This document shows positions 63,001 to 64,000 of a stretch of 64,000 bases of DNA, in pieces (the stretch's first letter is position 1; every line of letters begins with the position of its first letter). The notes beneath the pieces are model-generated. The model was not told where the DNA came from. It did not search any database and was given only the letters and a program-made list of their open reading frames with translations. The stretch comes from Phaeosaccion multiseriatum. Lineage: Eukaryota; Ochrophyta, other classes. Both the position numbers and the translations under genes were made by a program. The stretch covers positions 4,774,001-4,838,000 of the forward strand of contig OZ218950.1 of the NCBI GenBank assembly GCA_965112735.1, in the 5' to 3' direction.

Positions 63001-64000
63001 TCTCTCTGTCCCAACACTTGCTCCATCTCTGTACCCACCTATGAGAAAGGAGAGCGACACCACACCCTCCTCCATGGTCAGGAGCTGACTGTCCTCGCCA
63101 GGCGAGTGCACGCTCACGTCACTAGGCGATGTGGTGATATGCTCGAGACCGTAGGCGATGGAGATAGATCCGTAACCGCCGCCGGTTCGCTCCACTGTCA
63201 CTCGCAGCTGTGTGAGAGATGTGGGGGGGTGGTAAGCGGATAGGGGGGTGGGCGGGGTACCCTCAAGGAGAACCAGGCCAACAATCCACACTACGTAAGA
63301 TGTACGTAAGTTGCCCCCCCTCCCCCTCCCTCCCTCCCTCCCTCCCTCCTTCCTTCCCTTCCCTAACTCTCACTCTCACTCCTCCCCACTACTCACTGTT
63401 CCGTTTCCGTCCGTTGCCATCCCTTCGAACGCTTCGTACTCGGGGGCGCTCCAGGTGACGGTGCCGGCATGACCGCACACTCGATGGCTCACAGAGAGCG
63501 ACGACTCGCATGACCACTCGGCGCTGCTGCTGCTGGACAAGCCCTGGCCAAGTACGTGTGTGTGTTGGGGGGGGGGGGGGTGTATGTGTGTGTGTTTTGG
63601 GGGGTGGAGTTGTGGTGTGGTGTGGGAGAGGGGAGAGGACAGGAGGGGAGAAGTGAGGAGAGAGGGGAGAAGACAGGAGAGGAGGGGGGGCTCCGACCCT
63701 CTCCTCCACGCAAGGGGCTATCAAAAGGCGCACGTACCACCCTCTGACCTCCTCGCCTCTCTTCTCTCTTCCCCCCACCCTCTCCCCCTCTCTCCCTCGT
63801 CCTACCCCACCTGATGGCAGCTCACGGCCGACTCATTGAGTGGTGCAGAGAGGTTGGCGACAACAAAGAAGGGCTCCCCGTCGTCGAAGTAGGAGGGGTC
63901 TTGCGAGCCGAAGGGTAGGCTGTGCTGCAGTTGGCGACTCACTGGATGGCCAACGGGTCATGCATGATCGGGGGGGAGAGGGTTGGTCGATTTAACAACA
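48148..64000 (-). CDS. Giant Calx-beta / filamin-repeat / PA14 protein (3' part, 5' end outside window)
   Basis: Exons (minus, 5' to 3'): 63811->63944, 63397-63543, 63039-63207, 62570-62658, 60889-61226, 60405-60523, 60142-60254, 59807-59878, 59486-59573, 59008-59237, 58597-58657, 57947-58057, 56762-57159, 56097-56301, 55628-55707, 54975-55353, 54002-54507, 53629-53705, 53085-53206, 52506-52858, 52111-52257, 51513-51811, 50433-51014, 49705-50178, 48799-49242, 48148-48334. Phases agree at every join; at least 1,929 residues. Order: Calx-beta, filamin, PA14, several filamin repeats, PA14, filamin repeats, PA14. Many N-glycosylation sequons (NVT, NAT, NTT, NDS, NLT) suggest a secreted or surface protein. 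No C-terminal membrane helix. Function unknown; cell-surface adhesion or matrix are possible. Confidence 0.85.
48338..48545. repeat. G-rich GGGAGGA array
   Basis: Pyrimidine-rich on the sense strand of the giant gene, it abuts the acceptor of the last exon (48334). Confidence 0.9.
49705..51723 (-). other. Filamin-type repeats between PA14 domains 2 and 3
   Basis: Signatures [57 protein letters not shown] and [16 protein letters not shown] poly-Glu run encoded by (GAA)n interrupts the loop before the last GSPF motif (50107-50140). Confidence 0.85.
51513..53206 (-). other. Second PA14 domain of the giant protein
   Basis: Includes [61 protein letters not shown] and KVKLEWAS, then [11 protein letters not shown]. 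The domain is split over four exons (53085-53206, 52506-52858, 52111-52257 and the start of 51513-51811). Confidence 0.85.
54522..54746. repeat. (GGA)n array of about 225 bp
   Basis: About 74 pure triplets just upstream (sense) of the acceptor of exon 54002-54507 in the giant gene. Confidence 0.97.
57178..57605. repeat. (GGGA)n array of about 420 bp
   Basis: Near-perfect tetranucleotides. On the giant gene's sense strand it is (TCCC)n leading into the acceptor of exon 56762-57159. Confidence 0.97.
59008..60254 (-). other. First PA14 domain of the giant protein
   Basis: Spread over four exons: GLAAEYFSD start, [31 protein letters not shown] and [20 protein letters not shown]. These are the successive PA14 signature strands. 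PA14 is a carbohydrate-binding or adhesion fold in many surface proteins. Confidence 0.85.
59271..59405. repeat. (GGA)n array of about 135 bp
   Basis: Pure triplets, (TCC)n on the sense strand, shortly before the acceptor of exon 59008-59237. Confidence 0.97.
60590..60895. repeat. Short tandem repeats in giant-gene intron
   Basis: Four copies of a ~24-bp unit (GGTAGAGGTGTATGGGCAGG) at 60590-60715 and a ~50-bp duplication with GCGACCACAGAGACCAGACA at 60800-60888. The second copy ends at the donor of exon 60889-61226. Confidence 0.85.
60889..63543 (-). other. Calx-beta domain segment of the giant protein
   Basis: Across four exons the protein reads [73 protein letters not shown] and [11 protein letters not shown]. 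This matches the Calx-beta order: Glu-rich start, beta strands, D-D-x-x-E-G-D-E-x-F, G-A-x-LG, and the final I-x-D-D-D. Such domains bind Ca2+ in exchangers and surface proteins; the acidic ligands are present. Confidence 0.85.
61240..62212. repeat. 8-bp GAGAGGCA/GAGAGGAA minisatellite of about 970 bp
   Basis: About 120 copies of an octamer with C/A and G variants in varying order. It lies in the intron that splits the Calx-beta domain (between exons 62570-62658 and 60889-61226). Confidence 0.97.

Overview
This is a GC-rich, intron-rich nuclear segment of a flagellated eukaryotic microbe. All spliced genes use GT-AG introns, and most reading frames can be joined with exact phase agreement. 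Two genes, CFAP251/WDR66 and RSPH9, are axonemal, so the organism builds motile cilia. A calcium-dependent protein kinase, plant/alga-style PPR fragments and the extreme (CCCT)n/(GGGA)n/(GACA)n/(GGA)n content point to an algal protist. My guess is a photosynthetic stramenopile, possibly eustigmatophyte-like. This placement is inference from gene content and repeat style, with low confidence.

Layout: the 3' end of an unidentified gene (436-1397,+). An atypical membrane-anchored protein kinase (2451-5527,-) diverges from an unknown basic coiled-coil protein (5724-8427,+). Next is a single-exon RanBP2-type zinc-finger protein (8969-11644,+). A degenerate PPR region (11760-11937 and 14880-15110) is interrupted by a mobile-element-like block (11938-14617) with short terminal inverted repeats, a broken gag-like gene and two nested palindromes. 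A small tail-anchored protein (15715-16080,-) diverges from TAF8 (16437-17567,+). CFAP251 (17973-26070,-) diverges from RSPH9 (26237-27875,+) across 166 bp. Then follow a membrane RING-H2 protein (29122-30584,-), an N-myristoylated CDPK (31558-39945,-), and a fusion of a cyclic-nucleotide-binding-like domain to D-lactate dehydrogenase (40985-47061,-). The last 16 kb is the 3' part of a giant Calx-beta/filamin/PA14 protein (48148->64000,-).

Most non-coding DNA is microsatellite, concentrated inside introns. On the sense strand, purine or GT repeats tend to start at donors and pyrimidine repeats tend to end at acceptors, as if the splice signals themselves had expanded.

Functional themes are cilia (a radial-spoke/CSC pair on one shared promoter region) and signalling (CDPK, an atypical kinase, and a possibly ligand-regulated D-LDH). 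The most unusual item is the CNBD-D-LDH fusion, reconstructed across eleven exons with every splice phase matching. No rRNA, CRISPR array or convincing tRNA was seen.
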